Shown: piece by piece, positions 55,809 through 64,000 of the stretch
Position numbering within the stretch: position 1 is the first letter of the stretch
How the letters are laid out: each line of letters begins with the position of its first letter
Source of the DNA: Myroides albus
GTDB lineage: Bacteria > Bacteroidota > Bacteroidia > Flavobacteriales > Flavobacteriaceae
Direction: 5' to 3'
NCBI RefSeq assembly: GCF_009711045.1
Contig: NZ_WMJX01000004.1
Location: 1,259 to 65,258 of the forward strand
DNA: 64,000 bases
The notes under the pieces: generated by a model
Database searches by the model: none
Told to the model about the DNA's origin: nothing
The model's input: only the letters and a program-made list of their open reading frames with translations
Made by a program: the position numbers and the translations under genes

Positions 55809-57214
55809 TCTTTTATCGTTGTTGCAATATTTCGGTCAAAGATATTGACAAATGCATTTTTAATTGTACCATCTGCGTTTAAGACAATACTTCTTTGGAT
55901 TTTTGTAATGATCCACTTGTCTTTCATTTGATTAAAATCTGTACTCCTTAATTCAATTAAATTAGCATGTTTATACTTGCTGACAAACTTTACCCACTCA
56001 GTGTGCTCTCCATCAATGCAAACAGAGATAATTTGTATATCTGGATTTTGATCCAATAACTGCATTGCTCTTCTGTGTGCACCATCTGCGTGACCAAGTG
56101 TGTTTTTGGTCCAGACAAACATTAAGGTTGGTTTCCTTATTATATTGTTTACCTCTACCGGTATTCCATCAGTATTTACTAAGGGAACATTTGGCAAGCG
56201 TTTTTCGTATTTGAGATTTTGAACAGCTTCTTGGATTTGTATAATCTCCCCGTGCTGTGATTTATCTGTAGAAAGTTCGAAGTATCGGTCTAAGAACTTG
56301 TCATTGTTATTTAAGTTCTGATCTTCTAATAAGTATATAAAGGCAATATTGTCTAAAATAGCATTTTTGACTTTTTTATTCTTGATTAAAGTATCTACTA
56401 TATTTAGTTTTTCAATGTTCTTATCAAATTTTCTCGATGCGTCAAAATCAATTTCAGTTTCATTGGTTACTGAGTTGAGCATCATGGATAGGTATCGGGT
56501 ATAAGAAGAATAACTAATCAATCTTTCCTCGTTGAAGTTGATTTTCTTTCTAAAACTGTAGTAATCTTCTGGTAAATTTTGACGTATATCTTGATTTGTT
56601 CTAATGTAGTGAGCTAAAGGGTATATTTCCTTTTGAGCAAAAAAGTGTAAATCCAATTTTGCTTTAGCATAAATGTCAAAGTCATTAGACCACCCAATGA
56701 GTGTTTTACTTCTAAGGTAATAGGTTGTTCTTGCTGCGTGCGTTGAATCAAGCTTGCGGAGAAATGCTCCTGGTTCCAAGTCGTAATTCTCGTATTTATA
56801 GTTTTCGTCCACAAGATTTTTCATGTTTAAAGCCATCAAGAAATTATTCTTTTCAGCTCCACGTCCAGAAAAAATAATAGAATGGTCAAAATCACGAGTA
56901 TTCAAACGAAGGTTTAAACTGTCATTCTTGTCCAAGTAAACATATTGAAATTCGGGTCTGTGTCTGTAGATATACATCCCAGGAGTCAATGAATCAAACT
57001 TATGTGAAAACTTGTTGTGCTGGTCTAAATAGAGTGTATCTAAGACCTCATTGTCTTTGCAAAATAAGACATAGTCACTGTTGGGGTTTACTATTTCACC
57101 CTGAAAATAGGCACTGTAATCACTATCGTCAAATTTGGGTTGACAAGAAGTAACAGATAGTGTAATAGGTATTACAGCAAAAAATATATTTTTACTTATA
57201 GTTTGAATATTCAT
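55793..57214 (-). CDS. Thioredoxin-fold lipoprotein lacking the CxxC motif
   Basis: A 473-aa lipoprotein with lipobox SVTSC (Cys about residue 24). The N-terminal ~100 residues resemble the DUF4369-type beta domain found in Bacteroidota TlpA-like proteins. The middle is helical and unrecognised. The C-terminal ~130 residues have the thioredoxin-like layout: LPNVPLVNTDGIPVEV, then KPTLMFVWTKNTLGHADGAH where the redox WCxxC would be, and SIVLNADGTIKNAFV. Both cysteines are missing, so it cannot be a thiol oxidoreductase. A TACATTTG box (57262-57269, minus) lies 48 bases before the ATG. The function is unknown. Confidence 0.75.
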   Translation of the reverse strand: MNIQTISKNIFFAVIPITLSVTSCQPKFDDSDYSAYFQGEIVNPNSDYVLFCKDNEVLDTLYLDQHNKFSHKFDSLTPGMYIYRHRPEFQYVYLDKNDSLNLRLNTRDFDHSIIFSGRGAEKNNFLMALNMKNLVDENYKYENYDLEPGAFLRKLDSTHAARTTYYLRSKTLIGWSNDFDIYAKAKLDLHFFAQKEIYPLAHYIRTNQDIRQNLPEDYYSFRKKINFNEERLISYSSYTRYLSMMLNSVTNETEIDFDASRKFDKNIEKLNIVDTLIKNKKVKNAILDNIAFIYLLEDQNLNNNDKFLDRYFELSTDKSQHGEIIQIQEAVQNLKYEKRLPNVPLVNTDGIPVEVNNIIRKPTLMFVWTKNTLGHADGAHRRAMQLLDQNPDIQIISVCIDGEHTEWVKFVSKYKHANLIELRSTDFNQMKDKWIITKIQRSIVLNADGTIKNAFVNIFDRNIATTIKEKKED

Positions 57215-57261
57215 TGTTATAAAAAGCCTCTTAAATTGGTCTTTTAAAATGCGCGCTATAG

Positions 57262-57269
57262 CAAATGTA
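57262..57269 (-). promoter_or_regulatory. -7 promoter box of the thioredoxin-fold lipoprotein gene
   Basis: TACATTTG on the minus strand, 48 bases before the ATG at 57214. Confidence 0.45.
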
Positions 57270-57361
57270 AGTTTTCATGTTGGCAATCGTCGTTAACAAG
57301 CTGTTAAAATGCGATATTAAGGAAGTATTGAGAATTAATCTTATATGTGGGATAATTTTAT

Positions 57362-57369
57362 TAATTTTG
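57362..57369 (+). promoter_or_regulatory. -7 promoter box of the ABC-F gene
   Basis: TAATTTTG, a full TAnnTTTG match 27 bases before the ATG at 57396. No clear -33 element. Confidence 0.5.
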
Positions 57370-57389
57370 TCGGCAATTTAAATCAATAG

Positions 57390-59012
<1,623 letters not shown>

Positions 59013-59021
59013 TTAAATATC

Positions 59022-59052
59022 AAAGTCCTACTGTTTAAAGTAGGACTTTTTT
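59022..59052 (+). terminator. Terminator of the ABC-F gene
   Basis: Stem AAAGTCCTACT/AGTAGGACTTT with a 6-base loop and T7. Confidence 0.92.
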
Positions 59053-59108
59053 TATGCACTTCATTTTGATTAGTAACACCATTTTTAGAAACAGTTTATA
59101 ACAAAAAA

Positions 59109-59141
59109 AAATAGTTCAGCTTTTTAGCTGAACTATTTTTT
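59109..59141. terminator. Terminator of the GAPDH gene
   Basis: Stem AAATAGTTCAGC/GCTGAACTATTT with a 6-base loop, A8 before and T6 after, 23 bases beyond the gap stop codon. Confidence 0.92.
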
Positions 59142-59163
59142 GTAATAGAATGACTTCTATCTA

Positions 59164-60612
59164 TTAATAGTAAGTATAACGTCTAACTTGAGCGATGTAT
59201 TTAGCTAAGCGAATAACTTGATGGCTGTAACCATATTCATTATCATACCAAACATACATTACAACGTTTTTACCATCTGCTGATACAATTGTAGCTTTAC
59301 TATCAAAGATAGATGGAGCAGAAGTACCAACAATGTCAGATGATACAAGTTCGTTGTTGATTGAATATTTGATTTGCTCTACTAAATCACCATTAAGAGC
59401 AGCCTTGCGCATTGTTTCGTTTAACTCCTCAACTGTAGTATTTTTTTCTACTTCTAAGTTTAATACCACTAATGATCCGTTAGGAACTGGTACACGGATA
59501 GCATTTGAAGTTAATTTACCAGCTAAAGAAGGTAAAGCCTTAGCAACAGCACTTCCAGCACCTGTTTCAGTAATAACCATATTTAGTGCAGCAGCTCTAC
59601 CACGACGGTATTTTTTGTGCATATTGTCCACTAAGTTTTGGTCATTTGTATAAGCGTGGATTGTCTCTAAGTGTCCTTTTACCACACCGAAGTTGTCTTC
59701 CATTACTTTTAAGATAGGTGTAATAGCATTTGTAGTACAAGATGCTGCAGACCAAATATCTACTTGAGCTGGATCGTATTCTGTGTGATTTACTCCGTGA
59801 ACGATGTTTGGAACACCTTTACCAGGAGCAGTTAACAATACTTTAGAAGCACCTTTCGATGACAAGTGGCGTTTTAGATCTTCATCTGTTTTAAAAGCAC
59901 CAGTATTATCGATGATTAAAGCATTGTCAATATCGTATTGTGTATAGTCAATTTCTTCTGGAGAACCTGCAGAAATCATGTGTACTGTTGTACCATTGAT
60001 GATTAAAGCATTGTTTTCATGATCAGCGATTACAGAACCTTCAAAGTCACCGTGTACTGAGTCATATTTAAGTAAAGAAGCGCGTTTTTCTAAAAGAATT
60101 GGATCGTTTTTATCACGAGTTACAATTGCTCTAAGACGCATTTGTTGTCCTTTACCAATTTTATTCATTAATTCACGAGCTAATAAACGACCAATACGTC
60201 CAAATCCATATAATACAACATCTTTTGGTACGATTTGTTCAGTTTCTTTAGCATCTTTTAATTTACTTACAACGAAACCTAAAGCATTATTGTGTTTATT
60301 GTCTTCTAAGTGGTATTCGTAAGTCAGTCTTCCGATATCTATTCTTGAAGGCGGTAAATCAGCTTGTTGAATAGCTTTAGCGATTTCTACAGAGTCGAAA
60401 ATGTTAATTGGTTTTCCTACAAATTTTGCAGCATACTCATGAAGATTAATAATGTCGCTAACACTACGGTCAATTAGTTGATTGCGGAACATTAAAAGTT
60501 CAATAGATTTATCATACCATAAATCGCTAACGATTTTGATGAACTCTACACATGCTTTTCTGCGATCTGCTTGAAAAGCCAATTCCTTTTCGTATAAACT
60601 TGTATTTTTCAT
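59164..60612 (-). CDS. gap: Glyceraldehyde-3-phosphate dehydrogenase, long form
   Basis: A 482-aa enzyme of glycolysis/gluconeogenesis. The standard GAPDH starts near residue 130 with the nucleotide loop VVLYGFGRIGRLLARELM. The catalytic Cys is in WSAASCTTNAITPIL (about 293) and the base His follows about 27 residues later in HLETIHAYTNDQN. Other motifs are GHLETIHAYT and RAAALNMVITETGAGSAVAK. The N-terminal ~130 residues are an extra helical extension absent from common 330-340-aa GAPDHs but known in a long subgroup. Possible promoter: GACTTTTG with a TTG element 20 bases upstream (60641-60671, minus). Cofactor preference is undetermined. Confidence 0.93.
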   Translation of the reverse strand: MKNTSLYEKELAFQADRRKACVEFIKIVSDLWYDKSIELLMFRNQLIDRSVSDIINLHEYAAKFVGKPINIFDSVEIAKAIQQADLPPSRIDIGRLTYEYHLEDNKHNNALGFVVSKLKDAKETEQIVPKDVVLYGFGRIGRLLARELMNKIGKGQQMRLRAIVTRDKNDPILLEKRASLLKYDSVHGDFEGSVIADHENNALIINGTTVHMISAGSPEEIDYTQYDIDNALIIDNTGAFKTDEDLKRHLSSKGASKVLLTAPGKGVPNIVHGVNHTEYDPAQVDIWSAASCTTNAITPILKVMEDNFGVVKGHLETIHAYTNDQNLVDNMHKKYRRGRAAALNMVITETGAGSAVAKALPSLAGKLTSNAIRVPVPNGSLVVLNLEVEKNTTVEELNETMRKAALNGDLVEQIKYSINNELVSSDIVGTSAPSIFDSKATIVSADGKNVVMYVWYDNEYGYSHQVIRLAKYIAQVRRYTYY

Positions 60613-60682
60613 TATAAGATTGTGTTGTATAAAATTAGTGCAAAAGTCTGCTTTTTTGTCGAATAAATCAAGAGTTAAAAAT

Positions 60683-60707
60683 AAAAAGACCTCTTTCGAA
60701 GTCTTTT
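60683..60707 (-). terminator. Terminator of the htrA gene
   Basis: Stem AAAAGACTT/AGGTCTTTT with one G-U pair and a 6-base loop, then a T-rich tail on the minus strand, 17 bases beyond the htrA stop. Confidence 0.75.
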
Positions 60708-60723
60708 AAATGATTATTTGGAT

Positions 60724-62124
60724 TTAAAGCAGTATTCTTATTAGTTCACCCGAAGAACTAATAACTTCAAGCTTTATTTTTTGTGAATTTACTATTTTGT
60801 CGAATAGCATTTTAGCTTGGGCAGTGTTTTGTACTCTTTGCCCATTTATAGATAGGAGTATCCCTTGTTCAAGTTCGTCTTTATATGGTGCGTAATTAGG
60901 GTTGTCTACTTTAGTGATTTTTAGACCGTAATTGATCTTAAGCCTTTCTCTTTCTTGCTCAGTTATTTCTTCAAATTCAAAACCATTGTAACTTACTTGT
61001 TGGGATTGTGCTTTGATAAGCGCGACCATATCTGTTTTGCTCTGACCATTTCTAATGTAGGTAACTTCTACTTTGTCTTGTGGTCTTTTGGTGTTTAGAA
61101 TGGATTTTATATCTACAAAAGTTTTGATTGGCTTGCTATTGATCTGCGTGATGATATCACCTTTAGTTAAGCCTACCTTTTCAGCATCGGATTGCTTTAC
61201 TACATCTTGTATGTAAAAACCATGCGTTTGTTCGATCTTTAGATCTTTTGCTATAAGGTTGTTTAGTTCAAGACCTGAAACACCTAACACGGCCTGTTGC
61301 ACATCGCCATATTCTAATAAATCTTCAATTATTTTTTTGGTAATATTGGACGGGACAGCAAAAGCATATCCGACGTACGAACCAGTATTGGAAGAAATCA
61401 TTGTATTGATACCTATAAGTTCTCCTCGGGTATTAACAAGGGCACCACCACTATTACCTGGGTTGATTACTGCGTCTGTTTGTATAAAGGATTGAATACC
61501 TGATTTGGATAGGTTACGTGCTTTAGCTGATACGATACCCGTGGTCACAGTAGAGGTAAGGTTAAATGGATTACCTACAGCGATGACCCATTCTCCAAGT
61601 CTTAGGTTATCCGAATCTCCAAATACCAAGTACGGTAGTTTCTTATCTGCTTCTATTTTTAATAAAGCAATGTCCATTTGTTTGTCTGTACCAATAAGCT
61701 TTGCTTTATAGGTCTGGTTGTCGTTTAAGGTCACCTCAAGTTCTGAAGCATTAGCTATTACGTGATTATTGGTTACGATATAGCCATCTTCTGTGATGAT
61801 TACTCCTGAACCCATTCCTACTTGAGCTTGTGTTTCTCCCTTGTATCCGTAAAAGAATTCCAGTAGCGAATTACTTCTGGTGCGTGTATAACTCAAATTC
61901 TTAACGTGAACAACAGCATTTACTGTGTTTTCTGCTGCTTGAGTGAAATCTGTCGGTGCAGCACTACCAGCAATGGAAGAGGTTTTTAACGGCAGAGTGT
62001 GCTCTGAATTAGCAGTTTGCTCTAAAGTCGGAATTGACTTATTTTCAAAAAAGTATTTGTAACCTCCAAGGGTTATTGCACCACTGAAGATGCATAGGAA
62101 TAATAAACTGATTGTTTTCTTCAT
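60724..62124 (-). CDS. htrA: HtrA/DegP-family periplasmic serine protease
   Basis: A 466-aa envelope protease/chaperone. N-terminal signal or anchor (TISLLFLCIFSGAITLGGY). Trypsin-like domain about 65-265 with the complete triad: His in VTNNHVIANAS (about 122), Asp in QMDIALLKIEAD (about 152) and Ser in NPGNSGGALVNTRG (about 224). Two PDZ domains follow: about 270-365 (VLGVSGLELNNL, TKGDIITQINSKPIKTFVDI) and about 380-466 (EQGILLSINGQRVQNTAQAK). It should degrade misfolded periplasmic proteins, together with SurA functions elsewhere in the window. It is divergent from dapF. Confidence 0.95.
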   Translation of the reverse strand: MKKTISLLFLCIFSGAITLGGYKYFFENKSIPTLEQTANSEHTLPLKTSSIAGSAAPTDFTQAAENTVNAVVHVKNLSYTRTRSNSLLEFFYGYKGETQAQVGMGSGVIITEDGYIVTNNHVIANASELEVTLNDNQTYKAKLIGTDKQMDIALLKIEADKKLPYLVFGDSDNLRLGEWVIAVGNPFNLTSTVTTGIVSAKARNLSKSGIQSFIQTDAVINPGNSGGALVNTRGELIGINTMISSNTGSYVGYAFAVPSNITKKIIEDLLEYGDVQQAVLGVSGLELNNLIAKDLKIEQTHGFYIQDVVKQSDAEKVGLTKGDIITQINSKPIKTFVDIKSILNTKRPQDKVEVTYIRNGQSKTDMVALIKAQSQQVSYNGFEFEEITEQERERLKINYGLKITKVDNPNYAPYKDELEQGILLSINGQRVQNTAQAKMLFDKIVNSQKIKLEVISSSGELIRILL

Positions 62125-62231
62125 AATTAACTAAAAGCTTATTGATTTGATATGTAAAAATAAAAAAGGAAATAGTGATTTCGAAGTTGTTTAACCAAGA
62201 CTTAACATAGTGAGATTAACAACTTAATTTG

Positions 62232-62239
62232 TAAATTTG
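62232..62239 (+). promoter_or_regulatory. -7 promoter box of the dapF-GNAT-mltG operon
   Basis: TAAATTTG, a full TAnnTTTG match 23 bases before the dapF ATG. Confidence 0.55.
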
Positions 62240-62262
62240 CTTTTTATCAAACCGTAGAGTAT

Positions 62263-63042
62263 ATGTTGAAATTTTATAAATATCAGGGAACAGGTAATGA
62301 TTTCGTTATGATAGATAACAGAGATAGCCACTTTCCTAAGGCTAATCAGGAGTTAATTGAGTTGTTGTGTGACAGACGATTTGGTATAGGGGCCGATGGT
62401 CTTATTCTATTGGAGAATGATAGAGATTTTGATTTCAAAATGGTATATTTTAATGCGGATGGCAAGCAAAGTAGTATGTGTGGTAATGGAGGAAGATGTA
62501 TTGTCGCTTTTGCAAAGGACTTAGGTGTGATTCAAAACCAATGTCGCTTTATTGCAGTAGACGGAGAGCACACTGCTAAAATCAGTAGTGAAGGATTAGT
62601 TTCTTTGCAAATGATAGATGTGGATAAGGTTCATGTAGAAAAGAAATTCAGCTTTTTAAATACAGGATCTCCACATCATGTTGAGGTGGTTCGTGAATTA
62701 GATAGATATGGCGTTTTTGTAAAAGGCAAAGCCATAAGAGAAAGCGAAAGGTATGCTCCTTTTGGAACCAATGTAAACTTTGTTGAACAAGAAGGTCCGA
62801 ATCGCTTTAGAATCCGAACATTTGAACGCGGAGTTGAAGATGAAACACTGTCGTGTGGAACAGGTGCCACTGCAGTAGCTATCGCCATGTATCACCAAGG
62901 AAAGGCTGATGCAAATGACATTGTCATTGAAGTAGAAGGAGGGGAGTTGTCTATTAGTTTTGACAAACGCGACAATACCTATACAAATGTTTACTTAACG
63001 GGACCTGCAGAGTTTGTTTTCCAAGGTACTTTTAATAATTAA
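62263..63042 (+). CDS. dapF: Diaminopimelate epimerase
   Basis: A 259-aa cofactor-free epimerase converting LL- to meso-diaminopimelate for lysine and peptidoglycan. Both catalytic cysteines are present: MCGNGGRCIVAFA (about residue 71) and ETLSCGTGATAVAIA (about 200). Other family segments are KYQGTGNDFVMIDNR (about 6-20) and the central hinge VNFVEQEGPNRFRIRTFERG. It is the first gene of an operon with a GNAT acetyltransferase (6-base gap) and mltG. Confidence 0.96.
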   Translation: MLKFYKYQGTGNDFVMIDNRDSHFPKANQELIELLCDRRFGIGADGLILLENDRDFDFKMVYFNADGKQSSMCGNGGRCIVAFAKDLGVIQNQCRFIAVDGEHTAKISSEGLVSLQMIDVDKVHVEKKFSFLNTGSPHHVEVVRELDRYGVFVKGKAIRESERYAPFGTNVNFVEQEGPNRFRIRTFERGVEDETLSCGTGATAVAIAMYHQGKADANDIVIEVEGGELSISFDKRDNTYTNVYLTGPAEFVFQGTFNN

Positions 63043-63048
63043 TATACA

Positions 63049-63570
63049 ATGTTTATTCAAGGGGAATTGATCTATCTACGCGCTTTAGAGCCTGAAGATT
63101 TGGAGTTTATTTTTTTAATTGAAAACGATGTGAAGCTATGGGAAGTGAGCAATACACAAACGCCTTATAGTCGATTTCTCATTAAGCAATATTTAGAAAA
63201 TGCCCATCAAGATATTTACGAAGCCAAACAACTTAGATTGGTAATTTGTCATCGAGAAACTCATAAGACATTGGGCTTAATTGATCTATTCGATTACGAT
63301 CCTCAGAATAACCGCGCTGGTGTTGGAATTGTAATTCAGTATGAACAAGAAAGGGGAAAAGGCATCGGTACAGAGGCTTTAGATTTAATGATTCAATATG
63401 GAGAAAATCACTTATATTTGAATCAGTTATATGCAAATATATCTACTGATAATAAGGCGAGTATTAACCTATTTGAAAGTGCTGGTTTTGAGTTAGTAGG
63501 TATCAAAAAAGCGTGGACTCGCAAAGGAAATCAATACAAAGACGAAGGTTTATATCAATTAATTTTTTAA
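63049..63570 (+). CDS. GNAT-family N-acetyltransferase (RimJ/RimL type)
   Basis: A 173-aa acetyl-CoA-dependent acetyltransferase. Beginning IYLRALEPEDLEFIFLIEND, core AGVGIVIQYEQERGKGIGTE (acetyl-CoA loop about residue 95-106) and the C-terminal NKASINLFESAGFELVG are typical of the RimJ/RimL branch, which acetylates N-termini or small amines. The substrate is unknown. It lies 6 bases after dapF and 8 bases before mltG, so the three are co-transcribed. Confidence 0.9.
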   Translation: MFIQGELIYLRALEPEDLEFIFLIENDVKLWEVSNTQTPYSRFLIKQYLENAHQDIYEAKQLRLVICHRETHKTLGLIDLFDYDPQNNRAGVGIVIQYEQERGKGIGTEALDLMIQYGENHLYLNQLYANISTDNKASINLFESAGFELVGIKKAWTRKGNQYKDEGLYQLIF

Positions 63571-63578
63571 CAAGAATA

Positions 63579-64000
63579 ATGAAAGTAAAGAACATTATAA
63601 CTTTAATCGCTGTTTTAGGAGCCTTTGGTCTCTTGGGATATTTGTACATCTGGTATGGTAAGGCATTTAATAGCAATCTTGAAGGGTGGAACGAGAAGGA
63701 ATACATCTACGTTGCAGAAACTGACAACTTTGAAAAAGTGGTGAGTATGCTATCTCCTTATTTGAAAGATGTTGAAAGTTTCAAGACTATTGCGGAACAG
63801 AGAAACTATGATGCACTTGTTATCAATGGTCGATTTCAGTTGAGAAATGGCATGAATAACTACGACATTATTCAGGCTTTGAGAGATAATAAACCGACAC
63901 GAGTAACTTTCAATAATCAAGAGCGAATAGAGAATTTGGCAGGTCGTATTTCGAGTCAAATCGAAGCAGATAGTCTTGCTTTGTTGGAAACATTTTTGAA
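63579..64000 (+). CDS. mltG: Endolytic transglycosylase MltG, 5' part (cut by window end)
   Basis: The first 140 codons of a gene that continues beyond the window. The N-terminal membrane anchor is IITLIAVLGAFGLLGYLYIW (residues 6-25). Then come AFNSNLEGWNEKEYIYVAET, a LysM-like region (FEKVVSMLSPYLKD, YDALVINGRFQLRNGMNNYD) and the typical MltG phrase RVTFNNQERIENLAGRIS. MltG cleaves nascent glycan strands in the inner membrane. The catalytic Glu lies past the window end. Its position after dapF and the GNAT gene fits the flavobacterial order. Confidence 0.85.
   Translation, partial: MKVKNIITLIAVLGAFGLLGYLYIWYGKAFNSNLEGWNEKEYIYVAETDNFEKVVSMLSPYLKDVESFKTIAEQRNYDALVINGRFQLRNGMNNYDIIQALRDNKPTRVTFNNQERIENLAGRISSQIEADSLALLETFL

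Overview
The window is AT-rich, densely packed chromosomal DNA from a member of the Bacteroidota, almost certainly a Flavobacteriaceae bacterium. A Myroides/Flavobacterium-type genus is my best guess, but it cannot be proven from the sequence alone. The evidence is: Bacteroidota-type promoters (a TAnnTTTG -7 box, sometimes with a TTG-type -33 element) before many genes; no useful Shine-Dalgarno sequences; and family-specific proteins (an OstA-like protein, a LETM1-related protein, DUF349, a RimB-RimK fusion, long GAPDH, DUF4350/DUF4129, and an ECF sigma/anti-sigma/CpxP-like trio). I saw no tRNA, rRNA, CRISPR array, insertion sequence or prophage. Gene content is core housekeeping.

Layout. 0.1-2.8 kb (minus): an RsmB/NOP RNA methyltransferase and an ECF sigma module. 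2.9-4.5 kb (plus): a HAD phosphatase and a small membrane protein. 4.5-6.1 kb: prfC. 7-9.2 kb (plus): a lipoprotein/SurA periplasmic chaperone pair. 9.8-15.6 kb: two different aconitases (AcnB and the mitochondrial-type enzyme) flanking an OsmC protein. 15.7-16.4 kb: a broken lipoprotein gene. 16.5-18.5 kb: a uracil permease and a TlpA thioredoxin. 18.7-20.2 kb: metK behind a SAM-II-type riboswitch. 20.4-21.7 kb: tandem beta-carbonic anhydrases. 21.7-27.1 kb (minus): a LETM1-related protein, the RimB-RimK fusion and ClpC. 27.4-31.2 kb: gyrA and a TPR protein. 31.4-43.1 kb: a long minus-strand block (DUF349, aroE, TPR, class III aminotransferase, OstA, purA, Fur-family regulator, Rel/SpoT). 44.4-50.7 kb (minus): a MoxR/DUF58/DUF4350/DUF4129/SpoIIM membrane-stress-type cluster ending in a TrmH methyltransferase, divergent from RDD and TRIC/UPF0126 genes. 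52.8-55.2 kb (minus): a DUF2520-kdsC-maf-MscS-like operon. 55.3-64 kb: truncated haemoglobin, a thioredoxin-fold lipoprotein, an ABC-F ATPase, GAPDH, HtrA, and a dapF-GNAT-mltG operon cut by the window edge.

The most notable non-coding items are the SAM-II-type leader of metK with mutually exclusive helices, a roughly 95-nt palindromic interspersed element present in two gene-less spacers (6.3 kb and 43.9 kb), and a 1.3-kb apparently gene-free stretch upstream of rel. I did not find a clearly new multi-gene defence or metabolic system. The best candidates for new biology are the interspersed element, the riboswitch expression platform and the MoxR-SpoIIM-RDD cluster.
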